NCBI RefSeq assembly: GCF_024508665.1
Contig: NZ_JANINP010000007.1
Location: forward strand, 1,116,001-1,180,000
DNA: 64,000 bases
Source: Sphingomonas sp.
GTDB taxonomy: Bacteria > Pseudomonadota > Alphaproteobacteria > Sphingomonadales > Sphingomonadaceae
Direction: 5' to 3'
This document shows positions 9,354 through 17,711 of the stretch, one piece after another. Position numbers and translations under genes: made by a program. The notes beneath the pieces were generated by a model. The model had not been told where the DNA came from. It worked only from the letters and a program-made list of their open reading frames with translations, and made no database searches. Within the stretch, counting starts at the first letter, position 1, and each line of letters opens with the position of its first letter.

Positions 9354-11015
9354 TTACTCGGCGGCAAGAGGAAGGGGAGCCATGGCGGCTGCCGGTACGA
9401 CCGGACGGTCCTTGGCTGGATCGAAGGCGGCCGTGGTCATAGGCGCTTCGTCGCGCAGCTTGCCGGCGATCGTCATCCAGACGTTCCACACCATGAAGAT
9501 CGCGCCGGCGAAGTAGAGCAGGCCGCCTGCGGTGCGGATCACGTAATAGGGATGGAGCGCCGCCACGACCTCGGCGAAGGAATAGACGAGGTATCCGTCC
9601 TCACCATATTCGCGCCACATTAGGCCCTGGGTGATGCCCGCGACCCACATCGAGGACGCGTAGAGGACGATGCCGAGGGTCGCGCACCAGAAGTGCCAAT
9701 TGACCATGCGGAGCGAATAGAGCCGCTCGCGGCCCCACAGGCGCGGCGTCATGTAATAGATCGCGCCGAAGGTGATCATGCCGTTCCAGCCGAGCGCGCC
9801 CGAGTGGACATGGCCGATGGTCCAGTTGGTGTAGTGCGACAGCGAGTTGACGCTCTTCACCGACATCATCGGGCCTTCGAAGGTCGACATGCCGTAGAAG
9901 GCGAGCGCGAACACCATCATGCGGATGATCGGGTCGGTGCGGATCTTGTCCCATGCGCCGTTGAGCGTCATCAGGCCGTTGATCATGCCGCCCCAGCTCG
10001 GCATCCACAGCATCACCGAGAACACCATCCCGAGCGTCTGCGCCCAATCGGGCAGCGCGGTATAATGGAGGTGGTGCGGGCCGGCCCAGATGTAGAGGAA
10101 GATCAGCGACCAGAAGTGAACGATCGACAGGCGATAGCTGTAGATCGGCCGTTCGGCCTGCTTGGGCACAAAATAATACATCATGCCCAGGAAGCCGGCG
10201 GTCAGGAAGAAGCCGACCGCGTTATGGCCATACCACCATTGCGTCAGCGCGTCCTGGACCCCCGAAAAAGCGGAGTAGGATTTCGATCCCAGCCACGATG
10301 CCGGCATCGAGATGTTGTTCACCAGGTGGAGCATCGCCACGGTGATGATGAAGCCGAGATAGAACCAGTTGGCGACGTAGATGTGCGGCTCGGACCGCTT
10401 CACGATCGTGCCGACGAAGACCACCAGGTAGCTGACCCAGACGATCGTCAGCCAGATGTCGACATACCATTCGGGCTCGGCATATTCCTTGCCCTCGGTG
10501 ATGCCCATCATATAGCCGGTCGCTGCCAGGACGATGAACAGCTGGTATCCCCAGAACACGAACCGGGCGAGGGCTGGCGCGAACAGCCGCGCGCGGCAGG
10601 TCCGCTGCACGACGTAGAAGCTAGTCGCGATCAGCGCGTTGCCGCCGAACGCGAATATCACCGCGGACGTGTGAAGGGGGCGCAGCCGTCCGAACGACGT
10701 ATATTCGAGACCGAGATTGAAGATCGGCCAGGAGAGCTGCGACGCGATCAGGATACCGACCAGAAATCCGGCGACACCCCAGAACACGGTCGCGATTACG
10801 CCCCAGCGTATCACGTCGTCATAATAACGGTCTGGGCGTGCCGCTTCCGGCTCGCGCCCGATCTGCCGCAGCGTGTAGAAGGCCGCGATCGTCGCCGCGA
10901 CGGCGCAGATCATCATATGCACGGCAAAGCCGGTGTCGGCCGCGAATCCTGCTGCGCTGACGCACAGGAATATCAATAGGAGCCAGCCCCCGGCCCTGGT
11001 CACGACGTCGTCCAA
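9354..11015 (-). CDS. ccoN: cbb3 cytochrome c oxidase catalytic subunit I
   Basis: This multi-pass heme-copper oxidase subunit binds heme b and the heme b3-CuB centre and reduces O2 at low oxygen tension. Conserved parts include WWYGHNAVGFFLTAGFLGMMYYF, typical of CcoN, and the later His pair in IGHVHSGALGWNG. The probable start is TTG 11015 (553 aa), with AGGGGG five bases upstream. The frame stays open to ATG 11246, but that extension reads like non-coding sequence. GTG 11003 is a weaker alternative. It leads the operon behind the FNR-type box at 11158-11171. Confidence 0.94.
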   Translation of the reverse strand: MDDVVTRAGGWLLLIFLCVSAAGFAADTGFAVHMMICAVAATIAAFYTLRQIGREPEAARPDRYYDDVIRWGVIATVFWGVAGFLVGILIASQLSWPIFNLGLEYTSFGRLRPLHTSAVIFAFGGNALIATSFYVVQRTCRARLFAPALARFVFWGYQLFIVLAATGYMMGITEGKEYAEPEWYVDIWLTIVWVSYLVVFVGTIVKRSEPHIYVANWFYLGFIITVAMLHLVNNISMPASWLGSKSYSAFSGVQDALTQWWYGHNAVGFFLTAGFLGMMYYFVPKQAERPIYSYRLSIVHFWSLIFLYIWAGPHHLHYTALPDWAQTLGMVFSVMLWMPSWGGMINGLMTLNGAWDKIRTDPIIRMMVFALAFYGMSTFEGPMMSVKSVNSLSHYTNWTIGHVHSGALGWNGMITFGAIYYMTPRLWGRERLYSLRMVNWHFWCATLGIVLYASSMWVAGITQGLMWREYGEDGYLVYSFAEVVAALHPYYVIRTAGGLLYFAGAIFMVWNVWMTIAGKLRDEAPMTTAAFDPAKDRPVVPAAAMAPLPLAAE

Positions 11016-11157
11016 ATCGACCCCCTGAAATGCGTTGTCACCCCGGTGAATGGGGATAAGCGGCGGCTTAGCCGGGGGGGTGAGCAGCGCTCTATGCGTA
11101 GTTTCCCCAAGGCCTTGCCGACGCCAGGGGCGGTGGTCGCCAATGCGCACGATTTCC

Positions 11158-11171
11158 TTGACCGCGATCAA
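11158..11171. promoter_or_regulatory. FNR/FixK-type anaerobox upstream of ccoN
   Basis: TTGAC-CGCG-ATCAA matches the FNR/FixK/Anr consensus TTGAT-N4-ATCAA with one mismatch. It lies 143 bases upstream of the chosen ccoN start. In alphaproteobacteria ccoNOQP is classically switched on under low oxygen through such boxes, which fits the position. The downstream gene on the other strand (11274) could also be affected. Confidence 0.7.
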
Positions 11172-11273
11172 ATCCTCGCCGTGGGCCAGGGGTCTATCGG
11201 TCTTCGTGACGAGGCGGCAGAGGGGGCAATCGGGCCGCCTCGTCAACTTCTATCAGCCGAGGCAACACCCGCC

Positions 11274-12047
11274 ATGCAGTCCGACGAAATGCTCGCCACG
11301 CCGTTCTGGCGCCGATCCCACTATCTCGATCGTATGACGTTGCGCGATCTCGCCGGCGCCTATTTCCACCATTATGCGATCGTGACCTATCTGCTGCTCG
11401 CGACGGCGATGGTGGGTGTGTACGCGTACCGGCCGGCCTCGCCGATCCAGACCGCTGCGACGGTCGCGCTCATCGTTCTGGCCTATCCGCTGGTCTGGTA
11501 CTCGCTCCATCGCTGGGTGCTGCACAGCAATTGGATGTTCAAGGTGCCGTTCCTGGCTCCGGCATGGAAGCGCATCCATTACGACCACCATCAGGATCCC
11601 AATCATCTCGAAGTGCTGTTCGGCGCGCTCTACACGACACTCCCGACTTTGCTGCTGGTCGCGGCGTTGCCCGGGTGGCTGATCGGCGGGGTGGGCGGGG
11701 CTGCCGCCGGTTTTGCCACCGGCCTGCTCGTCACGTGCTTCTACGAATTCGCGCATTGCATCCAGCACCTGTCGTACAAGCCGCGGCTGCGGTTCCTGGC
11801 AGTGATGAAGGCGCGCCATCTCGAGCATCATTTCCACGACGAACGCGGCAATTTCGGCATCACCAATTTCGTCTGGGACCATGTGTTCCAGACCTATTAC
11901 ACGCGGCCGCAACGTCCCGCCAAAAGCGCCACGGTTTTCAACCTGGGCTATGACGACAGGATGGCGCAAATTTATCCCTGGGTTGCGCGCCGGTCGGGCG
12001 GAGTCGCCGCCGGTCACCCGCGATATCGGGCCGGTGCCAATGACTGA
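11274..12047 (+). CDS. sterol desaturase / fatty acid hydroxylase family membrane protein
   Basis: This 257-aa membrane protein has His clusters HRWVLH, HYDHHQDPNH, HCIQH and HLEHHFHDE, the di-iron ligand pattern of the fatty acid hydroxylase superfamily, with hydrophobic segments between them. Such enzymes hydroxylate or desaturate lipids or carotenoids; the substrate is not evident. ATG 11274 was chosen although the frame is open upstream; ATG 11289 is an alternative. Its 3' end overlaps the pdxH start by 8 bases, suggesting co-transcription. Confidence 0.85.
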   Translation: MQSDEMLATPFWRRSHYLDRMTLRDLAGAYFHHYAIVTYLLLATAMVGVYAYRPASPIQTAATVALIVLAYPLVWYSLHRWVLHSNWMFKVPFLAPAWKRIHYDHHQDPNHLEVLFGALYTTLPTLLLVAALPGWLIGGVGGAAAGFATGLLVTCFYEFAHCIQHLSYKPRLRFLAVMKARHLEHHFHDERGNFGITNFVWDHVFQTYYTRPQRPAKSATVFNLGYDDRMAQIYPWVARRSGGVAAGHPRYRAGAND

Positions 12048-12615
12048 ACCGTGGCCGATGCTCGAGCGATGGTTCGCCGAGGCCGAGGCGAGCGATCCGG
12101 CCCTCTACAACGCCGCGGCACTGGCGACAGCGGATCGCGATGGACGGCCTTCGTCCAGGATCGTGTTGCTGAAACGGCACGATCGGCACGGCGTGGAATT
12201 CTTCACCAACCTGGCCAGTCGCAAGGCTCGCGACCTCGCCGATCGCCCGGACGCCGCCATCTGTCTGTTCTGGCCCGGGCTTGGCCGCCAGTTGCGGATC
12301 GAGGGGCCGGTCACGCCGACCAGGAGCGAACGCAGCGACGCCTATTTCGCCTCGCGCGACCGGGACTCGCAGATAGGTGCCTGGGCGTCTCGGCAATCCG
12401 AACCGCTGGCCGATCGTGCCGCCCTGGTCGCGCGGATCGCGGCACAGGCCGAGCGGTTCGAAGGGCGAGAGGTCGCTCGGCCGCCTTTCTGGGGCGGCTA
12501 TGTGATGCATCCGACGGTGATCGAATTCTGGTCGGACGGCGTGGCGCGATTACACGAGCGACAGGAATATCGTCGGCGCGGCGACGAATGGACTATTCAG
12601 TCGCTATTCCCTTGA
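12040..12615 (+). CDS. pdxH: pyridoxamine 5'-phosphate oxidase
   Basis: This 191-aa FMN enzyme oxidises pyridoxine or pyridoxamine phosphate to pyridoxal phosphate. Family stretches are RIVLLKRHDRHGVEFFTNLASRK-type, WPGLGRQLRIEG, ASRDRDSQIGAWAS and WGGYVMHP. ATG 12040 was chosen for its overlap with the preceding gene and normal family length. The last 23 bases overlap, tail to tail, the 3' end of the membrane protein on the minus strand. Confidence 0.95.
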   Translation: MTEPWPMLERWFAEAEASDPALYNAAALATADRDGRPSSRIVLLKRHDRHGVEFFTNLASRKARDLADRPDAAICLFWPGLGRQLRIEGPVTPTRSERSDAYFASRDRDSQIGAWASRQSEPLADRAALVARIAAQAERFEGREVARPPFWGGYVMHPTVIEFWSDGVARLHERQEYRRRGDEWTIQSLFP

Positions 12616-13882
12616 CGGCACCCATGTCCCGCCCGCCGGCGTCGTTGCTGGCCGGAGCGAGCGCAAGGCAAAGCAGCGGGAGCGCCAACGCATAGGCATA
12701 TTGGGTGAGCGTCACGCCGATATTGAACGGGAACCAGATGGTGGGAATGCCCAACCGGGAAAGCTCGTTGATGAACAGCGCGGTCGCGATAACGGCCATC
12801 GTTGCGAGCGCCAGCAATCTGCGTTCGCCGCGCACGATTATCCGCACCGCGATAACCACGAACAAGACAGCGAAGACGGCGCGGCCGATAGACACCAACG
12901 CATCTGCGTGAGTAACGGCTGCAACGACCCTTAACGCCCAAGCCGCGATGGCGATCAGCAAGACGACGCGCCGGTCGCGTCCTTCCGCCCAGTCGTTCCA
13001 CGCAGCCGTCCATGCCAGCATGGCGAGCGGCGACAGCAGGATGGCATTCTGCCGATCCAGGGTCGAAATACCTATCAGATCGGTCCAGGCAGCCGCGGCA
13101 TTCCCCAGCCTGAGACAAGCGGTCGCCACGAGCGCGACCGCCAGCCATCGGGCAAAGCCCGGCCTGGCGGTCGACCGAGCCATGACGAGCGCGATGCCGG
13201 CAAGCAGGAACATCATGATCGGCAGCGCCAGCTCGACGATATAGCCGGCAATCGTTCGATGCCATTGGGCACTGTACAATGTGTCGCCGAACGGGGCGGA
13301 GGCGAGGGTAGGGGCGCTCCGGAGTCCGCCGCTCTGATCGTCCCGGCCCAATCCGGGCTGCATGAAGGCTCTGATCGCCAGTACGCCGGCATGCTCACCC
13401 GGCGATGGCGGAAGCCGGACCAAATAGGGTCGGGCGCCGACCACCTTGGGGTGATCGCCCAGCCTGCCGATGCCGCCGATCGGCTTGCCGTTCCAGAACA
13501 TCTCGTAACCGTCATCGACCATCGTCGGGCCGAGCAACGTCCAGTCTCCGGGCGCCGGCAAGGCGACATGACGGCGATACCAGCCATAGCCCTCGAGATC
13601 GGGGTGGCCGCGCGCGTGCCAGCCCGCGAGGTAGCCGGGAAGGCCGACGTCGAAATCGCGATTGCTCGGCAGGGAAACCAGGTCGATCCGATCCCAGCCG
13701 CTATCGTCTATCCGCGGATCGGCCCAGCGCGGATCGTCGCCGGGATGGAAGCGCCATGTCCCGTCCAGCACCTTTGCCGGGCCGACCGGATCGGGGCGCC
13801 CGCCGATGGCGAGTGTCGCCACTGTGACGAGCAGCATCGCCAGGCCGAGAGAGAAGAACCAAAACCGCAGTCGATGAGGCAC
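12593..13882 (-). CDS. membrane protein with N-terminal galactose-binding-like ectodomain and about seven TM helices
   Basis: This 429-aa protein starts at GTG 13882 with AGGGGAAG upstream. An N-terminal signal anchor is followed by a periplasmic domain (about 40-200) whose DGTWRFHPGDDPRWADP and DDSGWDRIDLVSLP stretches resemble the jelly-roll sugar-binding module of glycosidases and 7TMR-DISM receptors. Six or seven hydrophobic helices follow (about 210-420). No kinase, cyclase or GGDEF domain follows, so if it is a sensor its output is unknown. It is divergent from the CGNR-type regulator, with the operator at 13936-13980 between them. Confidence 0.6.
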   Translation of the reverse strand: MPHRLRFWFFSLGLAMLLVTVATLAIGGRPDPVGPAKVLDGTWRFHPGDDPRWADPRIDDSGWDRIDLVSLPSNRDFDVGLPGYLAGWHARGHPDLEGYGWYRRHVALPAPGDWTLLGPTMVDDGYEMFWNGKPIGGIGRLGDHPKVVGARPYLVRLPPSPGEHAGVLAIRAFMQPGLGRDDQSGGLRSAPTLASAPFGDTLYSAQWHRTIAGYIVELALPIMMFLLAGIALVMARSTARPGFARWLAVALVATACLRLGNAAAAWTDLIGISTLDRQNAILLSPLAMLAWTAAWNDWAEGRDRRVVLLIAIAAWALRVVAAVTHADALVSIGRAVFAVLFVVIAVRIIVRGERRLLALATMAVIATALFINELSRLGIPTIWFPFNIGVTLTQYAYALALPLLCLALAPASNDAGGRDMGAVKGIATE

Positions 13883-13935
13883 GTCGCTTCCCCTACAAGC
13901 TGCGCGAACGGAGGTGCATTTTTTTGGAAGTTTAA

Positions 13936-13980
13936 GCTGGTAGATGAGTCTGCACCAGTTAAATGAGTTTCACTGGTGTA
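13936..13980. promoter_or_regulatory. operator candidate with three alternating half-sites
   Basis: CTGGT (13937-13941), CACCAGT (13953-13959) and ACTGGTG (13972-13978) form two overlapping inverted repeats that share the middle half-site, with an ATGAGT direct repeat between the half-sites. The array lies between the GTG start at 13882 (minus) and ATG 14002 (plus), so one regulator could control both. The adjacent CGNR-type protein is the obvious candidate binder; this is an inference. Confidence 0.55.
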
Positions 13981-14001
13981 GTCAACGGAGTGCAATGTTG
14001 G

Positions 14002-14607
14002 ATGGCCGTTTCCCTTCCCCGTCCGGTTTCCGCGATCCGCCTGGATGGTGGCCGTCTGGCGATCGACTTCGCCAACACGATCCATGACCGGTTCGCGGCC
14101 GACGTGGAGGATTATATCGCGACGCCAGAACGCTATGTGGAATGGGCCAGGCGCTCCGGCGCGATCGCCGTCGGCGAGGCGATCGACGTGTCGCGATTGG
14201 AAGGAGAGAGTGAAGGGCTCATGGCGGACGTACGCTCGCTGCGGGATGCCACCTATCGTCTCTTGTCGGCCTGTGTCGACGTTGCCCCGCTTCCCGAGGG
14301 TCCATTGCTCGTTGCAAATGCGTGGCTGTTACGCGCTCGCCAGAGCCAGTCGCTGACCGACGACGGCCTGCTCAGGTTGCTTGCGAACCCGGAGGATTTG
14401 CGCATCCCGCTCAAGCGGATTGTCTTGGACCTCGTGGATACCATGGCCGGCGCGCGGGCCGGCGAATTCAAGCTCAAGCGTTGCGCGAACCAGAGTTCCT
14501 GCGGGTGGATATTCGCCGACACCAGCAAGAACGGCAGGCGTCGCTGGTGCGCGATGCAAACTTGCGGCACCGCCAGCAAAAGCGAGGCTCGCCGGCATAG
14601 GCGCTAA
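14002..14607 (+). CDS. CGNR zinc-finger family transcriptional regulator (variant motif)
   Basis: The 201-aa protein has an N-terminal ABATE-like domain (RLDGGRLAIDFANTIHD) and a C-terminal zinc finger with C161, C167, C183 and C188 around WIFADTSKNGRRRWC. In this family the last part normally reads CGNR; here it is CGTA, followed by a basic tail ARRHRR. ATG 14002 is preferred because it has GGAG upstream and lies outside the operator; ATG 13963 would add 13 residues and begin inside it. It probably controls the divergent membrane gene and perhaps the TonB receptor that follows. Confidence 0.75.
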   Translation: MAVSLPRPVSAIRLDGGRLAIDFANTIHDRFAADVEDYIATPERYVEWARRSGAIAVGEAIDVSRLEGESEGLMADVRSLRDATYRLLSACVDVAPLPEGPLLVANAWLLRARQSQSLTDDGLLRLLANPEDLRIPLKRIVLDLVDTMAGARAGEFKLKRCANQSSCGWIFADTSKNGRRRWCAMQTCGTASKSEARRHRR

Positions 14608-14663
14608 CGCCGGACACGGCGCATGCTGGATTCAGGCAGGCAGTATTGAACAGCGCCGGGATC

Positions 14664-14678
14664 ATAACTCCGGGTTAT
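14664..14678. promoter_or_regulatory. small inverted repeat upstream of the TonB receptor
   Basis: ATAAC-N5-GTTAT lies in the 178-base gap between the regulator gene and the TonB-dependent receptor, about 110 bases before the receptor start. It is the only clear symmetrical motif in this gap. It may be an operator; nothing else supports the call. Confidence 0.3.
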
Positions 14679-14785
14679 CGGCGCAAGACGTAATTGCGGA
14701 TTGATTCCTCGGCCCCGCTCACGGACCTTGCACTTGCCCGGTCGGCAATACGACCGAGAGCAAAATAAACATCAGGGGGAAAATC

Positions 14786-17680
14786 ATGGCACTTCATTCG
14801 TGTTCCCACCTCGTGCGTCTGCGCTCCGCGTACCTTGCCGGTAGCGCCGCGATCCTGCTGGTATCTTCGCCGGCATTTGCCGCGAGCGCCGACAATTCGG
14901 CACCGACCGCGCAGGAAGCGCCCCCCGCTGCCCAGCCGAGTGACGATCAGCCGCAAAAGGACATTGTCGTCACCGGCTCGCTGGTGCGCAGCACCGGTTT
15001 CACCGCACCGACGCCGGTCACCGTGCTCAATGCCGACACGCTGGCGCGGGTCTCCGCGCCCAACGTCGCCGACGCGATCAACCAGATGCCGGCGCTGCGG
15101 CCTTCGCTCACCCCGACCAGCGCGGTCAACGCCGGCGGCGGCACCCAGGTCGGCGGCAATTATCTCGACCTGCGCGGTCTCGGCTATGCCCGCACCTTGG
15201 TGCTGCTCGATGGCCGGCGCTACGTGCCGTCCAACCCGACCGGTGCGGTCAATCTCAACAACATTCCCCAGGCGTTGATCGATCGCGTCGACATCGTCAC
15301 GGGCGGTGCCTCCGCCGCTTATGGCGCCGATGCCGTGGCGGGCGTGGTCAATTTGCAGACCAAGGCGAACCTGGAGGGCCTCAAGGCGACGCTGCAGGCA
15401 GGCGAGGCCGGAGCGGGCGATTACCGCAACGTGCTGATCTCGGTGGCGGCGGGGACGAAGCTGACCGACAGCATGCACCTGGTGCTCGCGGGCGAATATT
15501 CCGACAATACAGGCATCGCCCGCTTGTCCGCGCGGCGCTGGGCGGCGGCCGGTGCTGGCCTGCTCGCCAATCCCAATGCCGGAAATGGCGGTCTCGGCAC
15601 GCCGAGCCAGCCGCGCCAGTTTCTCGTCACCAGCGGCCTGCGCAACAGCAATTCCACGGCCAATGGTGTGATCACCGGCGTGACGTTCCGGCCCGGCTCC
15701 GGCTCCCCGATCAATACTATCACCGGACTGCCGGCCTATCTGAAAGGCATCCAGTTCAACGATGCCGGCCAGGCGGTGCCGTTCTCCCTGGGCACCATGA
15801 CGACTTCGGGCACGGCGCTGGGCGGCGACGGCGTGAACGGCATGGCCGACCAGGTCGGGGCGACGCCGATCACGCGCTACACCGCCTATGGCAAGCTGAG
15901 CGGCGACGTGGCGCCCGGCTGGACGGCGTTCATCGAGAGCTCCTACAGCCATTTCCATTCGCTGCAGGACGGTATCCCCTCGACCTTCAGCTACACGATC
16001 GCGGCGGACAATTTCTATCTGCCGACCGACCTGGCGGCGACTCTGGCGGCCAATAAGGTGTCCTCAATCACGGTCAACAAGCTCGCCGATCAGAATGCGC
16101 GGACGCTGACCAGCTACAATACCGACGTCTATCAGATCACGCTGGGCGTGCATGGCGATCTCGGCAAGAGCTGGTCGTTCGACGGCTATTACGGCCACGG
16201 CCGCAACTACAATGACAATATCAGCCGCAACAATCGCATCCTCGCCAATTACGCGCTGGCGATCGACGCGGTGGCCGATCCCGCTCACCCGGGTTCGGCG
16301 ATCTGCCGGTCGACGCTGACCAAGCCGGGCAATGGCTGCATTCCGCTCAACATCATGGGCAAGGTAGATCCCAGCAATCCGGCATTGGGCTACGTCAATG
16401 GGGTCGCCGAAACGATCAACGATATCGAGCAGGACGAGCTGTCGCTTACGCTTCGCGGCGAGCCCTTCTCGACCTGGGCGGGGCCGGTCTCGCTGGCCCT
16501 GGGCGGCGAATATCGCAGCCAATCGCTGAGGGTGAATTTCGACAGCGCCTCGCGGGCCGGCGCCTATTCCGCTCCGGCGCTGCCTTATTCCGGCAGCGTC
16601 GACGTCAAGGAAGCGTTCGGCGAATTGCTGATCCCGTTGCTGGCCGATTCACCGTTCGGCAAGCGGCTGAGCGTCGATGTCGCAGGGCGCGTCACCAATT
16701 ACACGACCTCCGGCACGGTCGAGACGTGGAAAGCGGGTATCGATTACACTATCAACAATTCGATCCGGCTGCGTGCGACCGAATCCCGCGACATACGCGC
16801 GCCCAACCTGGCCGAATTGTATCAAAAGAGCGGCAGTTCGTTCCTGACCGTCACCGATCTCGACCCGCGCTATCTCGGGCAAAGTTATCTGGTCACGGCG
16901 CTGACCGCGGGCAATTTGAACCTGAAGCCGGAAATCGCCAGGACCTTCACGGGCGGGGTGGTGCTGACCCCGAGCTTCATTCCGCGGCTGAGTATCTCGG
17001 TCGACTATTACAATATCGATATCAAGAAGGCGATCATTCAGCTGACGCCGGCGACGATTGTGCAGCAATGCTTCACCACCAATACGGCGGCTTGCCAATA
17101 TATCACTCGCGACAATAGCGGGCTGATCACCACGGTGTTCAGCGGGCCGACCAATCTTGCTTACGCCATGACTCGCGGCATCGACGTCGAGATGAGCTAC
17201 GTCCTACCGGTCGGGCGCGATCGCGTCGTCTTCCAGGGCCTGGTCAATTACCTGATCAAGACCGAGACGTATGACGGGGCGGTGCATGTGCGCCTGGACG
17301 ACAGCGTGGTCCAGCCGACCGTGGCGGGCATGGGCGGCAACCCGCGATGGAAGGCGAACGCCAATATCAGCTATATCGCCGGCGACTGGCGTCTCAGCGC
17401 CACCGCGCGCTATGTCGGCGGCGGCTTCATCGACCGTACCTTGACTGCCAGCAATATCGACAAGCTGACCGTCAACGGACGGCTCTATGCCGATGTCTCG
17501 GGCGAGGTGACGATCTTCCATCCGCGTGGCGCGGGCAGCAAGGTCGCCCTGTTCGCGGCGGTCCAGAACCTGTTCGACAACGATCCGCCGATCACCGGCG
17601 CCGGCGGCTATGGCACGACGCGCGCGCTGTACGACACGATCGGCCGCCAGTTCATGGGCGGGCTCCGCGTGAAATATTGA
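14786..17680 (+). CDS. TonB-dependent outer membrane receptor
   Basis: This 964-aa receptor has a signal peptide ending in ASSPAFA-type sequence near residue 32, a TonB-box-like KDIVVTGS stretch, a plug domain (TPVTVLNADTL, LDLRGLGYARTLVLLDGRR, GGASAAYGADAVAGVVNL) and a beta-barrel ending in the aromatic FMGGLRVKY. It imports a ligand across the outer membrane using TonB energy. The ligand is unknown; the neighbouring secreted serine hydrolase suggests a peptide, ester or glycoside. CAGGGGGA precedes the ATG. Confidence 0.92.
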   Translation: MALHSCSHLVRLRSAYLAGSAAILLVSSPAFAASADNSAPTAQEAPPAAQPSDDQPQKDIVVTGSLVRSTGFTAPTPVTVLNADTLARVSAPNVADAINQMPALRPSLTPTSAVNAGGGTQVGGNYLDLRGLGYARTLVLLDGRRYVPSNPTGAVNLNNIPQALIDRVDIVTGGASAAYGADAVAGVVNLQTKANLEGLKATLQAGEAGAGDYRNVLISVAAGTKLTDSMHLVLAGEYSDNTGIARLSARRWAAAGAGLLANPNAGNGGLGTPSQPRQFLVTSGLRNSNSTANGVITGVTFRPGSGSPINTITGLPAYLKGIQFNDAGQAVPFSLGTMTTSGTALGGDGVNGMADQVGATPITRYTAYGKLSGDVAPGWTAFIESSYSHFHSLQDGIPSTFSYTIAADNFYLPTDLAATLAANKVSSITVNKLADQNARTLTSYNTDVYQITLGVHGDLGKSWSFDGYYGHGRNYNDNISRNNRILANYALAIDAVADPAHPGSAICRSTLTKPGNGCIPLNIMGKVDPSNPALGYVNGVAETINDIEQDELSLTLRGEPFSTWAGPVSLALGGEYRSQSLRVNFDSASRAGAYSAPALPYSGSVDVKEAFGELLIPLLADSPFGKRLSVDVAGRVTNYTTSGTVETWKAGIDYTINNSIRLRATESRDIRAPNLAELYQKSGSSFLTVTDLDPRYLGQSYLVTALTAGNLNLKPEIARTFTGGVVLTPSFIPRLSISVDYYNIDIKKAIIQLTPATIVQQCFTTNTAACQYITRDNSGLITTVFSGPTNLAYAMTRGIDVEMSYVLPVGRDRVVFQGLVNYLIKTETYDGAVHVRLDDSVVQPTVAGMGGNPRWKANANISYIAGDWRLSATARYVGGGFIDRTLTASNIDKLTVNGRLYADVSGEVTIFHPRGAGSKVALFAAVQNLFDNDPPITGAGGYGTTRALYDTIGRQFMGGLRVKY

Positions 17681-17711
17681 GGCCGATGGCCGCGAAAAGG
17701 GGGAGGGTAGC

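Noticed and set aside
11016..11246. N-terminal extension of ccoN (77 codons)
   Set aside because: It has no CcoN similarity and contains the FNR-type box, so it is more likely regulatory DNA.
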